From an uncultured Pseudanabaenaceae cyanobacterium (GTDB taxonomy: Bacteria; Cyanobacteriota; Cyanobacteriia; PCC-9006; JAAUQQ01), in the NCBI GenBank assembly GCA_938017515.1, contig CALIJJ010000220.1, positions 1-59,519 on the forward strand: a stretch of DNA of 59,519 nucleotides, read 5' to 3'. Positions 16,045-24,342 of the stretch are shown piece after piece. The notes under the pieces were generated by a model that did no database searches, was not told where the DNA came from, and saw nothing but the letters and a program-made list of their open reading frames with translations. The number at the start of each line of letters is the position of its first letter. Positions within the stretch are counted from its first letter, which is position 1. Position numbers and translations under genes: made by a program.

Positions 16045-17321
16045 ATCGCTGGCTGGCGAGAGTTCAGGTGAGGATAGAGCGGGAAACGGCTGCACAGGGC
16101 AGCAACGCGATCGCGACACTGCTGCTCAATGGCAGCGTCCTCAGGGTTGGTGAGGCGATCGGCAATGATATTGGCGATTTCCTTGAATTCCTCGGTGCCC
16201 ATGCCACGGGTCGTCATCGCCGGAGTGCCCAGACGCAGACCGCTGGTGACGAAGGGAGACTCGGGATCAAAGGGAACAGTGTTCTTGTTGGCGGTGATGT
16301 TGACTTCGCTGACCAGCATGTCAGCAACCTTGCCAGTCATGCCGACGGAGCGCAGGTCCACCAACACCAAGTGATTGTCGGTGCCATTGGAGACGGTCTT
16401 GAGGCCCCGCTCTTGGAGCTGAGCCGCCAGGGCCTGAGCGTTGGCGATCACCTGGGCCGAATAGTCCTTGAACTCAGGCTTGAGCGCTTCACCGAAGGCC
16501 ACAGCCTTAGCTGCAATCACGTGCTCCAAGGGACCGCCCTGGCTACCGGGGAAGACAGACTTGTCAAACTTCTTACCCAGATCCGCATCGTTGGTCATGA
16601 TCAGGCCACCGCGAGGACCGCGCAGGGTCTTGTGGGTGGTGGTGGTGACAACGTGGCAATGGGAGATGGGGCTGGGGTGGAGCCCCGCAGCGACGAGGCC
16701 CGCGATGTGGGCGATATCCGCCATCAGGTAGGCGCCCACTTCGTCGGCGATTTCGCGGAACTTGGCAAAGTCAATGGTCCGGGGGTAAGCAGAATAGCCA
16801 CAGATCAAGAGCTTGGGCTTATGCTCCAGAGCAATCTTGCGAATTTCGTCGAAGTCGAGCTGCTCGGTCTCTTTGCTGACGCCGTACTGAACAACGTTGA
16901 ACCACTTGCCAGACACGTTCACAGGGGAGCCATGGGTGAGGTGGCCACCGTGGGACAGGTCCATGCCCATGATGGTGTCACCGGGCTTGAGCAGCGTCAG
17001 GAAGACGGCGAAGTTGGCCTGGGCACCGGAGTGGGGCTGGACGTTGGCGTGGGCAGCTCCGAAAAGTTCTTTGATGCGATCGATGGCGATTTGCTCGACC
17101 TGATCGACAAACTCGCAGCCGCCGTAGTAGCGCTTGTTGGGCAGACCTTCGGCGTACTTATTGGTGAGGCAGGAGCCCTGGGCAGCCATGACCGCCGGGG
17201 AGGTAAAGTTTTCGCTGGCGATGAGTTCTAGGTGATCCTGTTGGCGGCCTAGCTCGTCGTTGATGAGGTTGGCGATCGCCGGATCGCTGTTTTTCAAGAA
17301 GTCAAAGTTTGTCTCTGTCAC
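16038..17321 (-). CDS. glyA: Serine hydroxymethyltransferase
   Basis: This 427-residue PLP enzyme interconverts serine and glycine with tetrahydrofolate, feeding one-carbon metabolism and photorespiratory glycine recovery. Family signatures are HLELIASEN near the N-terminus, [23 protein letters not shown] and the PLP-lysine motif [14 protein letters not shown] (Lys231). The frame runs upstream to a TTG at 17342, but the GTG at 17321 gives an N-terminus ([14 protein letters not shown]) matching cyanobacterial GlyA proteins and is preferred. The stop codon falls inside a 13-bp tandem repeat; the transcript probably continues through a MITE-like element to a strong terminator near 15.75 kb. Confidence 0.97.
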   Translation of the reverse strand: MTETNFDFLKNSDPAIANLINDELGRQQDHLELIASENFTSPAVMAAQGSCLTNKYAEGLPNKRYYGGCEFVDQVEQIAIDRIKELFGAAHANVQPHSGAQANFAVFLTLLKPGDTIMGMDLSHGGHLTHGSPVNVSGKWFNVVQYGVSKETEQLDFDEIRKIALEHKPKLLICGYSAYPRTIDFAKFREIADEVGAYLMADIAHIAGLVAAGLHPSPISHCHVVTTTTHKTLRGPRGGLIMTNDADLGKKFDKSVFPGSQGGPLEHVIAAKAVAFGEALKPEFKDYSAQVIANAQALAAQLQERGLKTVSNGTDNHLVLVDLRSVGMTGKVADMLVSEVNITANKNTVPFDPESPFVTSGLRLGTPAMTTRGMGTEEFKEIANIIADRLTNPEDAAIEQQCRDRVAALCSRFPLYPHLNSRQPAIA

Positions 17322-17510
17322 AAGCTCGTCCCCGGAAGTCAATCGGAATTCAAACCATTATGATACCAGCGGTTTCTGGGAGCCAACGATGAGGTTTATG
17401 CAAACCCACGGAACGCAATAATCCTCATTAGTTAGCCGTTTGGTTGTCAGCCATTCTGTATCCTTTGCGATGGCGATGATGTTGCCCAGATGGTCTGGGG
17501 AAGGCACTCG

Positions 17511-17780
17511 ATGGAAAAACGCGAGGTAAGGGCTGGCTGGCTATTTCTGCTGGGGTCGGGCCTTCTGGTGATTGATGCAATTAATGAAAATCTCAATGAG
17601 GTGTCACTGGCGTCGCTGCTGCATCTATCGGGAGGACTGTTGTTCTTCTTCGGTTCCTACTTTGCCATTCCAAAAGCTGGCATTCCAAAAGCTGGCATTC
17701 CAAAAGCTGCCATTCCGAAAATTGCCATTCCAAAAACCAACGCAAAGCCACAAGATAACGAAACGAAAAACAAGCCTTGA
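17511..17780 (+). CDS. Small two-helix membrane protein with IPKAG repeats
   Basis: This 89-residue protein has two hydrophobic segments (AGWLFLLGSGLLVIDAI and LLHLSGGLLFFFGSYFAI) separated by a short polar turn, then a tail of five tandem pentapeptides (IPKAG, IPKAG, IPKAA, IPKIA, IPKTN) ending in a charged stretch. The tail is encoded by a 15-bp DNA repeat (GCATTCCAAAAGCTG type). An upstream in-frame ATG at 17490 exists; the ATG at 17511, immediately before a Lys/Arg/Glu-rich N-terminus, is preferred. I do not recognise the family and assign no function. It is divergent from glyA and convergent with the next gene. Confidence 0.6.
   Translation: MEKREVRAGWLFLLGSGLLVIDAINENLNEVSLASLLHLSGGLLFFFGSYFAIPKAGIPKAGIPKAAIPKIAIPKTNAKPQDNETKNKP
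17680..17745 (+). repeat. 15-bp in-frame tandem repeat encoding IPKAG units
   Basis: About four to five copies of GCATTCCAAAAGCTG-type units follow one another, with degeneration toward the 3' side. They keep the reading frame of the small membrane protein. Confidence 0.8.
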
Positions 17781-17903
17781 GTCAGGTGCGAGCCCAGCTT
17801 GCAGCAATTCACTGCCGTTGAATTCCATCGGGCCCCGCAGACAACACGGCCCAGCAGAAAACCGACCAGACCCAAGCCCCAGCTTTTTTTCCTCTCAAAA
17901 CAA

Positions 17904-17941
17904 TTGCCCCTCCTTCGGCATTGGTGTCGAAGAAGGGGCAA
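17904..17941 (-). terminator. Probable terminator of the 17.97-18.36 kb gene
   Basis: Arms TTGCCCCTCCTTCG (17904-17917) and CGAAGAAGGGGCAA (17928-17941) pair with a single mismatch. On the minus strand the stem is followed by a T-rich but interrupted stretch. It starts 30 bp after the stop of the minus-strand secreted-protein gene. It could also stop plus-strand readthrough from the small membrane protein. Confidence 0.6.
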
Positions 17942-17970
17942 GGCATCCTCTAGTCAGATAACCCGAAGGC

Positions 17971-18360
17971 TTAAAACTGGGTGTCTGTCGAGCCAAAGCC
18001 CAACAGCTTCTTGCTCATGCTGTAGTAGGTGGACCAGAGCTTGGGATCCGGCTGAGCGCGCCAGTCATAGCGACCCACATTCAGCGTCAGGATGGGCACC
18101 TCCAGACCGCGATAGTTGCCCGTGATCGTCACCGCCACCGACGTCACCAAAATGTCATTGTCGAAGGAGCGCTGGGCCGCTGCCCGAGCCACCTGCTCCG
18201 AGCGACGGAGCAGCGTAGCGTAGCTGTTGCTATCCCCGTTGTCGATGGTTACCCCGAGTTCCGCAACATAGGCCTGGGCTGGAGCCGGGGCGATCGCCTC
18301 CGGCAGAGCCGCCAAACCAAGACCCGCCGCCAGAGCCAGGGCCAAGAAAGAATTCCGCAT
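17971..18360 (-). CDS. Small secreted protein of unknown function
   Basis: This 129-residue protein starts with a clear signal peptide (MRNSFLALALAAGLGLAALP ... APAQA, cleavage before YVAELG). The mature part has about 100 residues with alternating beta-like segments (DILVTSVAVTITGNYRGLEVPILTLNVGRYDW) and no cysteine. The open frame extends upstream to 18426, but the ATG at 18360 is the one that starts the signal peptide. I do not recognise a named domain. It is divergent from the caspase homologue at 18.75 kb, with about 390 bp between the starts. Confidence 0.75.
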   Translation of the reverse strand: MRNSFLALALAAGLGLAALPEAIAPAPAQAYVAELGVTIDNGDSNSYATLLRRSEQVARAAAQRSFDNDILVTSVAVTITGNYRGLEVPILTLNVGRYDWRAQPDPKLWSTYYSMSKKLLGFGSTDTQF

Positions 18361-18748
18361 GATCAATCCCACTTGATGAACGTCCAGAGTTTGCCGATCG
18401 CATTGAGCCACTTGGCCAAAGACCAAGCGCTATCCGCACCATGCCCGATGAATATCGTGCCCGGTGAATACAGTGCCCGATAGATACAGTGCCGAATGAA
18501 TGTGGTTCAGTTTTAACAAACTGTGGCCATTTCGGCGTAGCGAGAGGGTCGCAATCTTGCCAAAGTGATTGAAAACTTTCCGTAAAGCTAACCACCGATG
18601 CTTTTCCTTCCGACAGAGCCTCTGGGGATTTTCTGGGGATGAAGGTAAATTTCTGTGCTAGATTGCTGCCGTCTGAGGGAGCCTCCACCAAGGGCATCCC
18701 CGCCGGACAGTGGCGCACGAACGAACTTAACCAACGAGCGGATTCACC
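18361..18748. other. Divergent intergenic region, promoters not resolved
   Basis: The region separates the starts of the minus-strand secreted-protein gene and the plus-strand caspase homologue and should hold both promoters, but no convincing -10/-35 pair stands out. It contains a 16-bp tandem repeat (annotated separately) and no supported gene. Confidence 0.5.
18442..18505. repeat. 16-bp degenerate tandem repeat, four units
   Basis: Units TGCCCGATGAATATCG, TGCCCGGTGAATACAG, TGCCCGATAGATACAG and TGCCGAATGAATGTGG follow one another at 18442, 18458, 18474 and 18490. They lie upstream of the secreted-protein gene. Confidence 0.85.
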
Positions 18749-21604
18749 ATGGGTAGGCAGTGGGCGATCGCCATCGGCATCAATAACTATTCTGCATTCC
18801 AGGCTCTGAGCTATGCCCAGAACGATGCGGAGGCATTCTGCCGGGAACTGCTCAGCAGTGGTCGGGTCAGTCCCGCCAACTGCCTGCTGCTGACCACCGC
18901 CTCGGCGCTGCATTTGGGGCAATCGACCTTTCCGCTCCAGACCACGATCTTGCAGTGGTTCCAGTGGCTCGTGGATGAAGCCCTCCAGCCCGACGATGAA
19001 CTGTGGGTTCTCTTCAGCGGCTATGGCATCCACACAGAGGACAACGACTATTGGATGCCGGTGGATGGTGACCCCAAACAGGCAAAAGAGACGGGGATTG
19101 AGCTGCGATCGCTCTATCAGCTCCTGAAGGAATCCGCCTGCGATCGCATCCTCATGCTCCTGGACATGAATCACAACGAGGGCACCCTCGCGACCCCCGT
19201 GGGCATCCAGACCGCCAAGCTGGCCAAGGAATTTGGCATCGCCACGGTCCAATCCTGCGAGCCCCAGAAAGGCCAGTTCTCCCGCAAGGCATCGGGTATT
19301 CGCCAAGGATTTTTTACCGCAGCTCTACTGGACGCCTTGCAGGGCAACCAGCTAACGGACCTCCCCTCCCTCAATGCCCTACTGGCTCAACGCATGGAGG
19401 AATTTAGCGACCACTACTGGCGGCCCGAGCAAACCCCCCTCAGCATCGGCGACTATACCTTCCAAGCGGCTCCTGAAACCACTGGCCAGCGAGACCCCGT
19501 GGGCGTCTCCGCAGGCAAGGAAGAAACCGCAGTGACGCCCCTCGATATCAACTATGTACCCACCAGTGGAGATGGGGACTATGGCCAGGACTTTGGCGAA
19601 GGCTGGAATTGGACTGACAGCACCGTGCCTGCTCCCAGTGGTGCAACATCCGGAACGACGCCCACCGGCACAACGGCGGGCAGCAATGGCTCGACGCCTG
19701 CGAACGGCAACGGCAACGGCAATGGAAACGGCAACGGCAACGCGTCTGGCAGTACCCCAGGACTGGCAGGCGGTACGGGGCTAGCAATCGCGACGCCCCA
19801 GGAAGAATCTGGAGAGGACCCCTACGCCATTGCTTGGCAGGAAGAGCACCAGTCAGCCCACCATGCTGGAGAAGAGGACACAGCCAACCATCCCGACCCC
19901 GGTAGCTCCAACGGCAATGACAATCTTGATTACGAAGCGAGTCAAGAATATCAAGCCGGCAAAGCGGGGGCTTCAAGCTGGCACTGGGCCGATTTGATCG
20001 TGGCACCGGAGCAACCCGGCAGCACGGGCACCGGCCTATATCCGGAACCAGGACCCAACGGGCAAATGGGTAACAGTTCCGGTGAAGTGGACGGCATCAG
20101 CTCTGGATCTGGATCTGGATCTGGATCTAGCGGCTCCGTAGAGCGACCCCTTGGCTTTCCAGAAACCGATCCCACGGTTACAACCATTCCTCCCAACTGG
20201 TCCAGTCCCAATCTCTCTAACCCAGAAATCGAGGCGGAACTGGTTCCAGAACCAGGGTCCAATTCCGGCAGCAATTCAGGCGTTGTTCAAACCATCGACG
20301 TAGCGCCCTCGGCGAGCCACCCCCTGATCATGCCCCCGGCTTCTGGCAACGCACTGGAAAACGAATTAGAGAACGATGATGATGGGGGGTTACCGATCAT
20401 TGCGTTGGATCCATCGGATGGCGAAGAAGATGGAGCCTCGACGGCGATCGCAACCAAAACCCAAGGCAAGCTGCCCTGGTGGCTCAACCTAAAACTGCTC
20501 GGCGCGGCGGGTCTGGTGCTGCTCACGGCCTTTGGACTGCTGAGTCTGTTCAATCGTGGGCAGGGGGGCGACCAACCCGGTCGTAATCCTGGCAATAGCA
20601 ATCCCGAAACGAATGCCTCTTTGGACGGCAAGCCCCCGGAAAACGACGCTGCCCCAGACAATCAGGGCACGGCACAACCCTTCAACACAGGTGGGACGAC
20701 CGGTGGCACGAGTGATCCCAATCGTGCGATCGCGGCTCCTGAAAACAATGCACCCGAGAGCAATGCACCAGAAAGCAATGCCTCTGACACAGAGCCCGAC
20801 AACCGTAGCGGTAATCGCAGCCCCAACGAGGCTGTCACTGAGTCATCTTCAACAAACGACAATTCAGCTAGCAACAGTCCAGCAAACGACAGTCCAGCAA
20901 ACAACAGTCCAGCAAACAACAGTCCAGACAGCGACAATCTCGTCAGCAGCAATGACGGCAACAATTCCGCTAGCAGCAACTCAAATAGCAACGACCTAAA
21001 TAACAGCGCCCCAAACAACGGCGACCTCAACAGCCCCGGCCAACAACGCCTTGCAGAAGCCAGCCAGCTAATTCGCCCCGGTCAAGCCTCAACCTACAAC
21101 CAAGCCATGACCCAGGCTCGGCGGATTCCTTCCAGCGATCCCAGCTATAAAAAAGCACGGGCTCAGATGGATCTGTGGAGCCAATCCATGATGAAGCTGG
21201 CCCAGGAGCGCTCCGGCAATGGGGATTATTTAGGGGCGATCGCCGCGGCTCGTCTGGTGCCCTCGGATCTCAGGGCCTATCCCGACGCTCAGGAATCCAT
21301 TGCCCAGTGGCAGGCACCTTCCCAGCTACAGCATGCCAAGGCACTGCTGCGACCGGGCTCCGCTTCGAGTTACAACCAAGCGATCGCCATTGCGCGCGGT
21401 ATCCCCGATGGCATTGCCGCCTCCGACGAGGCAAATCGCCTCCGAGATGCCTGGAGTCGGGAAATTCTTAATATTGCCCAGGCCCGTGCCCAAAAAGGCC
21501 AGTGGGGTCTGGCGATCGCCGCGGCCAAACTCGTCCCACCAGACATGGCGAACTACCCCAAGGCCCAGGAGGTCATGTCCCAGTGGCAAGAGCGTCTAAA
21601 TTAG
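18749..21604 (+). CDS. Membrane-anchored caspase homologue lacking the His/Cys dyad
   Basis: This 951-residue protein begins with a caspase p20-like domain (residues 1-240: RQWAIAIGINNYSAFQALSYAQNDAEAF, DELWVLFSGYGIH, RILMLLDMNHNEG, GFFTAALLDAL). In active family members the two catalytic motifs read SGHG and D-x-CHSG; here they read SGYG (Tyr92) and DMNHNEG (Asn141 in the Cys position). Residues 240-570 are Gly/Ser/Asn/Thr/Pro-rich, with Gly-Asn and Gly-Ser runs. One transmembrane helix follows (about 576-599), then an Asn/Ser-rich spacer with SPANN repeats. The C-terminus (about 765-951) has two related modules of about 90 residues (RPGQASTYNQAMTQARRIP; RPGSASSYNQAIAIARGIP), TPR-like in character. 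A non-proteolytic, membrane-linked scaffold is inferred. Two plus-strand genes follow (LysM protein after 104 bp). Confidence 0.85.
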   Translation: MGRQWAIAIGINNYSAFQALSYAQNDAEAFCRELLSSGRVSPANCLLLTTASALHLGQSTFPLQTTILQWFQWLVDEALQPDDELWVLFSGYGIHTEDNDYWMPVDGDPKQAKETGIELRSLYQLLKESACDRILMLLDMNHNEGTLATPVGIQTAKLAKEFGIATVQSCEPQKGQFSRKASGIRQGFFTAALLDALQGNQLTDLPSLNALLAQRMEEFSDHYWRPEQTPLSIGDYTFQAAPETTGQRDPVGVSAGKEETAVTPLDINYVPTSGDGDYGQDFGEGWNWTDSTVPAPSGATSGTTPTGTTAGSNGSTPANGNGNGNGNGNGNASGSTPGLAGGTGLAIATPQEESGEDPYAIAWQEEHQSAHHAGEEDTANHPDPGSSNGNDNLDYEASQEYQAGKAGASSWHWADLIVAPEQPGSTGTGLYPEPGPNGQMGNSSGEVDGISSGSGSGSGSSGSVERPLGFPETDPTVTTIPPNWSSPNLSNPEIEAELVPEPGSNSGSNSGVVQTIDVAPSASHPLIMPPASGNALENELENDDDGGLPIIALDPSDGEEDGASTAIATKTQGKLPWWLNLKLLGAAGLVLLTAFGLLSLFNRGQGGDQPGRNPGNSNPETNASLDGKPPENDAAPDNQGTAQPFNTGGTTGGTSDPNRAIAAPENNAPESNAPESNASDTEPDNRSGNRSPNEAVTESSSTNDNSASNSPANDSPANNSPANNSPDSDNLVSSNDGNNSASSNSNSNDLNNSAPNNGDLNSPGQQRLAEASQLIRPGQASTYNQAMTQARRIPSSDPSYKKARAQMDLWSQSMMKLAQERSGNGDYLGAIAAARLVPSDLRAYPDAQESIAQWQAPSQLQHAKALLRPGSASSYNQAIAIARGIPDGIAASDEANRLRDAWSREILNIAQARAQKGQWGLAIAAAKLVPPDMANYPKAQEVMSQWQERLN
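20860..20930 (+). repeat. In-frame repeat encoding SPAND/SPANN units
   Basis: Copies of a 15-bp unit of the type AACAGTCCAGCAAAC are repeated about five times, encoding the periplasmic-side Asn/Ser spacer of the caspase homologue. Confidence 0.7.
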
Positions 21605-21708
21605 GTTTTTAATAAGACTGGAACCCCGGCTAACGCTACGGAGATAATCCTCCCTAGATTGGCTTCTAGCATCACTGGCCCCCTAGACTGGCACCGCTTC
21701 ATTCCCCC

Positions 21709-24192
21709 ATGAACACTTACACTGTGCAGTCCGGCGATACGCTCACCACGATCGCCCGCAAAACCCTCGGCAACGGCAATGCTTGGCAATTGCTGGCTGA
21801 GCAAAATGACATTACCAATCCCAGCGCCATTCGAGTGGGTCAGGTGCTGCGGCTACCTGCAACGGACTATCCGCCCAAAACCTATCGCGTGCAACGGGGG
21901 GATACCTTGAGTGCGATCGCCCGCAGAACCCTCGGCAACAGCAACCGTTGGGGAGAGATTGCCAAACAGAACGGCATTAACAATGCCCGAGATTTGCGGG
22001 TCGGCATGGTTCTGAAGCTGCCCAGTGATCCAACGGCCTCTGCCCCCATCGCTCGCCCGACACCAGTCCCCCCAAAATCAGCTCCCTCAAAGCCAGCACC
22101 GACCTCAACAACGACCCCAACCAATTCCAGACAAACCACCACGAACTACACCGTTAAAAGCGGCGATACCCTCACCAGCATCGCGCGCAAAACCGTCGGT
22201 GACGGCAACCGCTGGCGAGAAATTGCTCAGCTCAATAACCTGAGCAACCCTGGAGCATTGCGTGTGGGCATGGTGCTGAAGATTCCGGCGACCGCCTCCT
22301 CTTCAGCAACCTCCTCCCCTCCAGCACAGGCCCCTCCAGCACCAACGCCAAAACCCACAACACCAACCCCTAAGCCCCCCAACATCCAGGCCAAAACCTA
22401 CCAGGTGCAGCCCGGTGACAGCCTGATTCGCATTGCCCAAACGACATTGGGTGACGGCAACCGCTGGCGCGAGATCGCCAAGCTCAACAACATCACCAAC
22501 ACCCGCGACATCCGGGTTGGCCAGGTGCTGAAACTCCCTCCAGATGCAACAACAACGTCTGCGCCACCACCGGAATCCTCAGCTCCTCAAACCTACCAGG
22601 TGCAGCCCGGTGACAGCCTGATTCGCATTGCCCAAACGACATTGGGTGACGGCAACCGCTGGCGCGAGATCGCCAAGCTCAACGACATCACCAATGCCCG
22701 CGACATTCGCATTGGCCAAGTCCTACGTATCCCGAGCCAGAGTAGCGCAGGCGGATCGACGGGGTCTGTTGAATCACCAACAGAAAGCCCTAAAGTTTCA
22801 GCCAACCAGACCTACACCGTTCAAGCCGGTGACAGTCTGATTCGCATTGCTCAAAAGACGCTGGGCAACGGCAATCGCTGGCGTGAAATTGCCAAGCTCA
22901 ACAACATTACCAATGCTCGCGATATCCGTGTGGGTCAGGTACTGAAGTTGCCCATTACAGCCCCAAGTGAGAAGCCTTCTATCGGTCCACTCCCCGGCAC
23001 CGCACAACTGCCCCCGCCGCCCCTGGTTCCCGGCGTCCCCCCGCCCCTGGAATATCCCTACACTGTCCAGTCGGGTGACAATCTCTATAGCATCGCGGAG
23101 AAGACCCTAGGCGATCGCAGTCGTTGGATGGACATCAGCATCTTCAATGGCATCACCGACCCCAGCAAGCTCCGGGTGGGTCAAGTCCTGCGCATTCCCG
23201 GCGCAGAAACCGGTGCCCTGGAAGTTGCCACGGTATTAAACGAGGCCCAGGGCAAACAGGCCCTTCGCCGAGAAACCGTGAGGTTTGTCCGGGAGCAGGA
23301 CAATATCGTTGCGCAGTGGCTCAAACAGAGTCGTCGCGACATCGTCGGGGTGACGTACAAAAATGGTCTCTTCCGACGCGGCACACAAAAATCTCGCAAC
23401 TTTATTGAGACCTCGCGATCGCTCCTTGCCAATCAGCGCCTTAGCCACGCCGAGATGAATGTCATTGCTGCCGTCTCTGAAAATGAAGGCTACCTGGACG
23501 CGGTCAATACTTGGGACAGCCAGTACCTGAGCTTTGGCATGTTCCAGTGGACTGCCGGGAGTCCGGAACGCCCTGGCGAACTCGCAGAATTGTTGACACA
23601 ACTAAAGCAGCGTTATCCCAATGAATTTCGCCATTACTTCAGCCAGTTTGGGTTAGATGTAGACGGCACTGACGGCGTACGGGGCTGGTTATCACTCCAG
23701 GGGACTCGATTGAACAGCCATGCTCAAAAGAGCCTTCTGCGGCTGCCGATTTGGGCCTACCGATTTGCGATCGCCGGATCCGACCCCATCGTCCAAGCCA
23801 CCGAAGTGTTCCATGCCGTGACCCGTTTGGACAAGTTCTATTTTGTGCGCCAAAGCAGCCTCGATGGTTTCTCGCTCTCTCGCCTAATCACCTCAGAACT
23901 GGGCGTGGCGCTGCTCCTCGACAATCACGTCAATCGCCCTGCCTACGTAGCTCCGGGACTGGCGGAAGCTCTGTGGCAGTTGGGCCTCTCGCCCCAGGAT
24001 CTGGCCCAGGCGAATACCCAGCAAGAACGCCAAGTGATTGAGACCTACCTAACAGTGCGGGAGACCTACGGCAGCCGACCCATGAGCCATGCTCGGCACC
24101 GAGCGGGACGGATTAAACGGCAGATGTCTGACGGGAAACTCTCCGCTGAACGGGGTTCGTTTAGTTCAAATCGGTCACAACGGAGAGGCTGA
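21709..24192 (+). CDS. Seven-LysM protein with a lysozyme-like C-terminal domain
   Basis: This 827-residue protein begins at once with a LysM domain (MNTYTVQSGDTLTTIARKTL). Seven LysM modules occupy the first 510 residues or so, each 'Y-x-V-x-GD-x-L-x-IA-x-x-x-LG-x-x-RW' to 'LRVGQVLRIP', separated by Pro/Ser/Thr linkers. The remaining 300 residues contain LSHAEMNVIAAVSENEGYLD followed by SFGMFQWTAGSPERPGELA, a pattern resembling lysozyme/transglycosylase-like folds, with the Glu of SENEG as possible catalytic acid; that reading is inference. LysM binds N-acetylglucosamine polymers. There is no signal peptide, which is unusual for a wall-binding protein. LysM 4 and 5 share a 95-bp perfect DNA repeat. 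It lies between the caspase homologue and a J-domain gene on the same strand. Confidence 0.85.
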   Translation: MNTYTVQSGDTLTTIARKTLGNGNAWQLLAEQNDITNPSAIRVGQVLRLPATDYPPKTYRVQRGDTLSAIARRTLGNSNRWGEIAKQNGINNARDLRVGMVLKLPSDPTASAPIARPTPVPPKSAPSKPAPTSTTTPTNSRQTTTNYTVKSGDTLTSIARKTVGDGNRWREIAQLNNLSNPGALRVGMVLKIPATASSSATSSPPAQAPPAPTPKPTTPTPKPPNIQAKTYQVQPGDSLIRIAQTTLGDGNRWREIAKLNNITNTRDIRVGQVLKLPPDATTTSAPPPESSAPQTYQVQPGDSLIRIAQTTLGDGNRWREIAKLNDITNARDIRIGQVLRIPSQSSAGGSTGSVESPTESPKVSANQTYTVQAGDSLIRIAQKTLGNGNRWREIAKLNNITNARDIRVGQVLKLPITAPSEKPSIGPLPGTAQLPPPPLVPGVPPPLEYPYTVQSGDNLYSIAEKTLGDRSRWMDISIFNGITDPSKLRVGQVLRIPGAETGALEVATVLNEAQGKQALRRETVRFVREQDNIVAQWLKQSRRDIVGVTYKNGLFRRGTQKSRNFIETSRSLLANQRLSHAEMNVIAAVSENEGYLDAVNTWDSQYLSFGMFQWTAGSPERPGELAELLTQLKQRYPNEFRHYFSQFGLDVDGTDGVRGWLSLQGTRLNSHAQKSLLRLPIWAYRFAIAGSDPIVQATEVFHAVTRLDKFYFVRQSSLDGFSLSRLITSELGVALLLDNHVNRPAYVAPGLAEALWQLGLSPQDLAQANTQQERQVIETYLTVRETYGSRPMSHARHRAGRIKRQMSDGKLSAERGSFSSNRSQRRG
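22394..22488 (+). repeat. 95-bp perfect direct repeat, copy 1 (LysM 4)
   Basis: This stretch is identical to 22589-22683, 195 bp downstream. The other LysM modules differ at many synonymous sites, so this pair reflects a recent duplication or gene conversion. Confidence 0.95.
22589..22683 (+). repeat. 95-bp perfect direct repeat, copy 2 (LysM 5)
   Basis: Identical to 22394-22488. Divergence resumes directly after it (AACAAC versus AACGAC). Confidence 0.95.
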
Positions 24193-24342
24193 GGTCACCA
24201 GAGGTGGGTAGCTTGATATTAAGCGGATAGCCCGATATTAAGTTGATACTTAAATTTCGGGGCGGGGTCACCGGAGAAACGACGGTCCGATTTAGAATGG
24301 GAACTGCAATGCCCATGCCTGTCTAATCCCGTTGCCATCGCC

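Noticed and set aside
16068..17231. 387-codon plus-strand frame opposite glyA
   Set aside because: glyA is unambiguous on the minus strand; the antisense product lacks domain features or a plausible ribosome-binding site.
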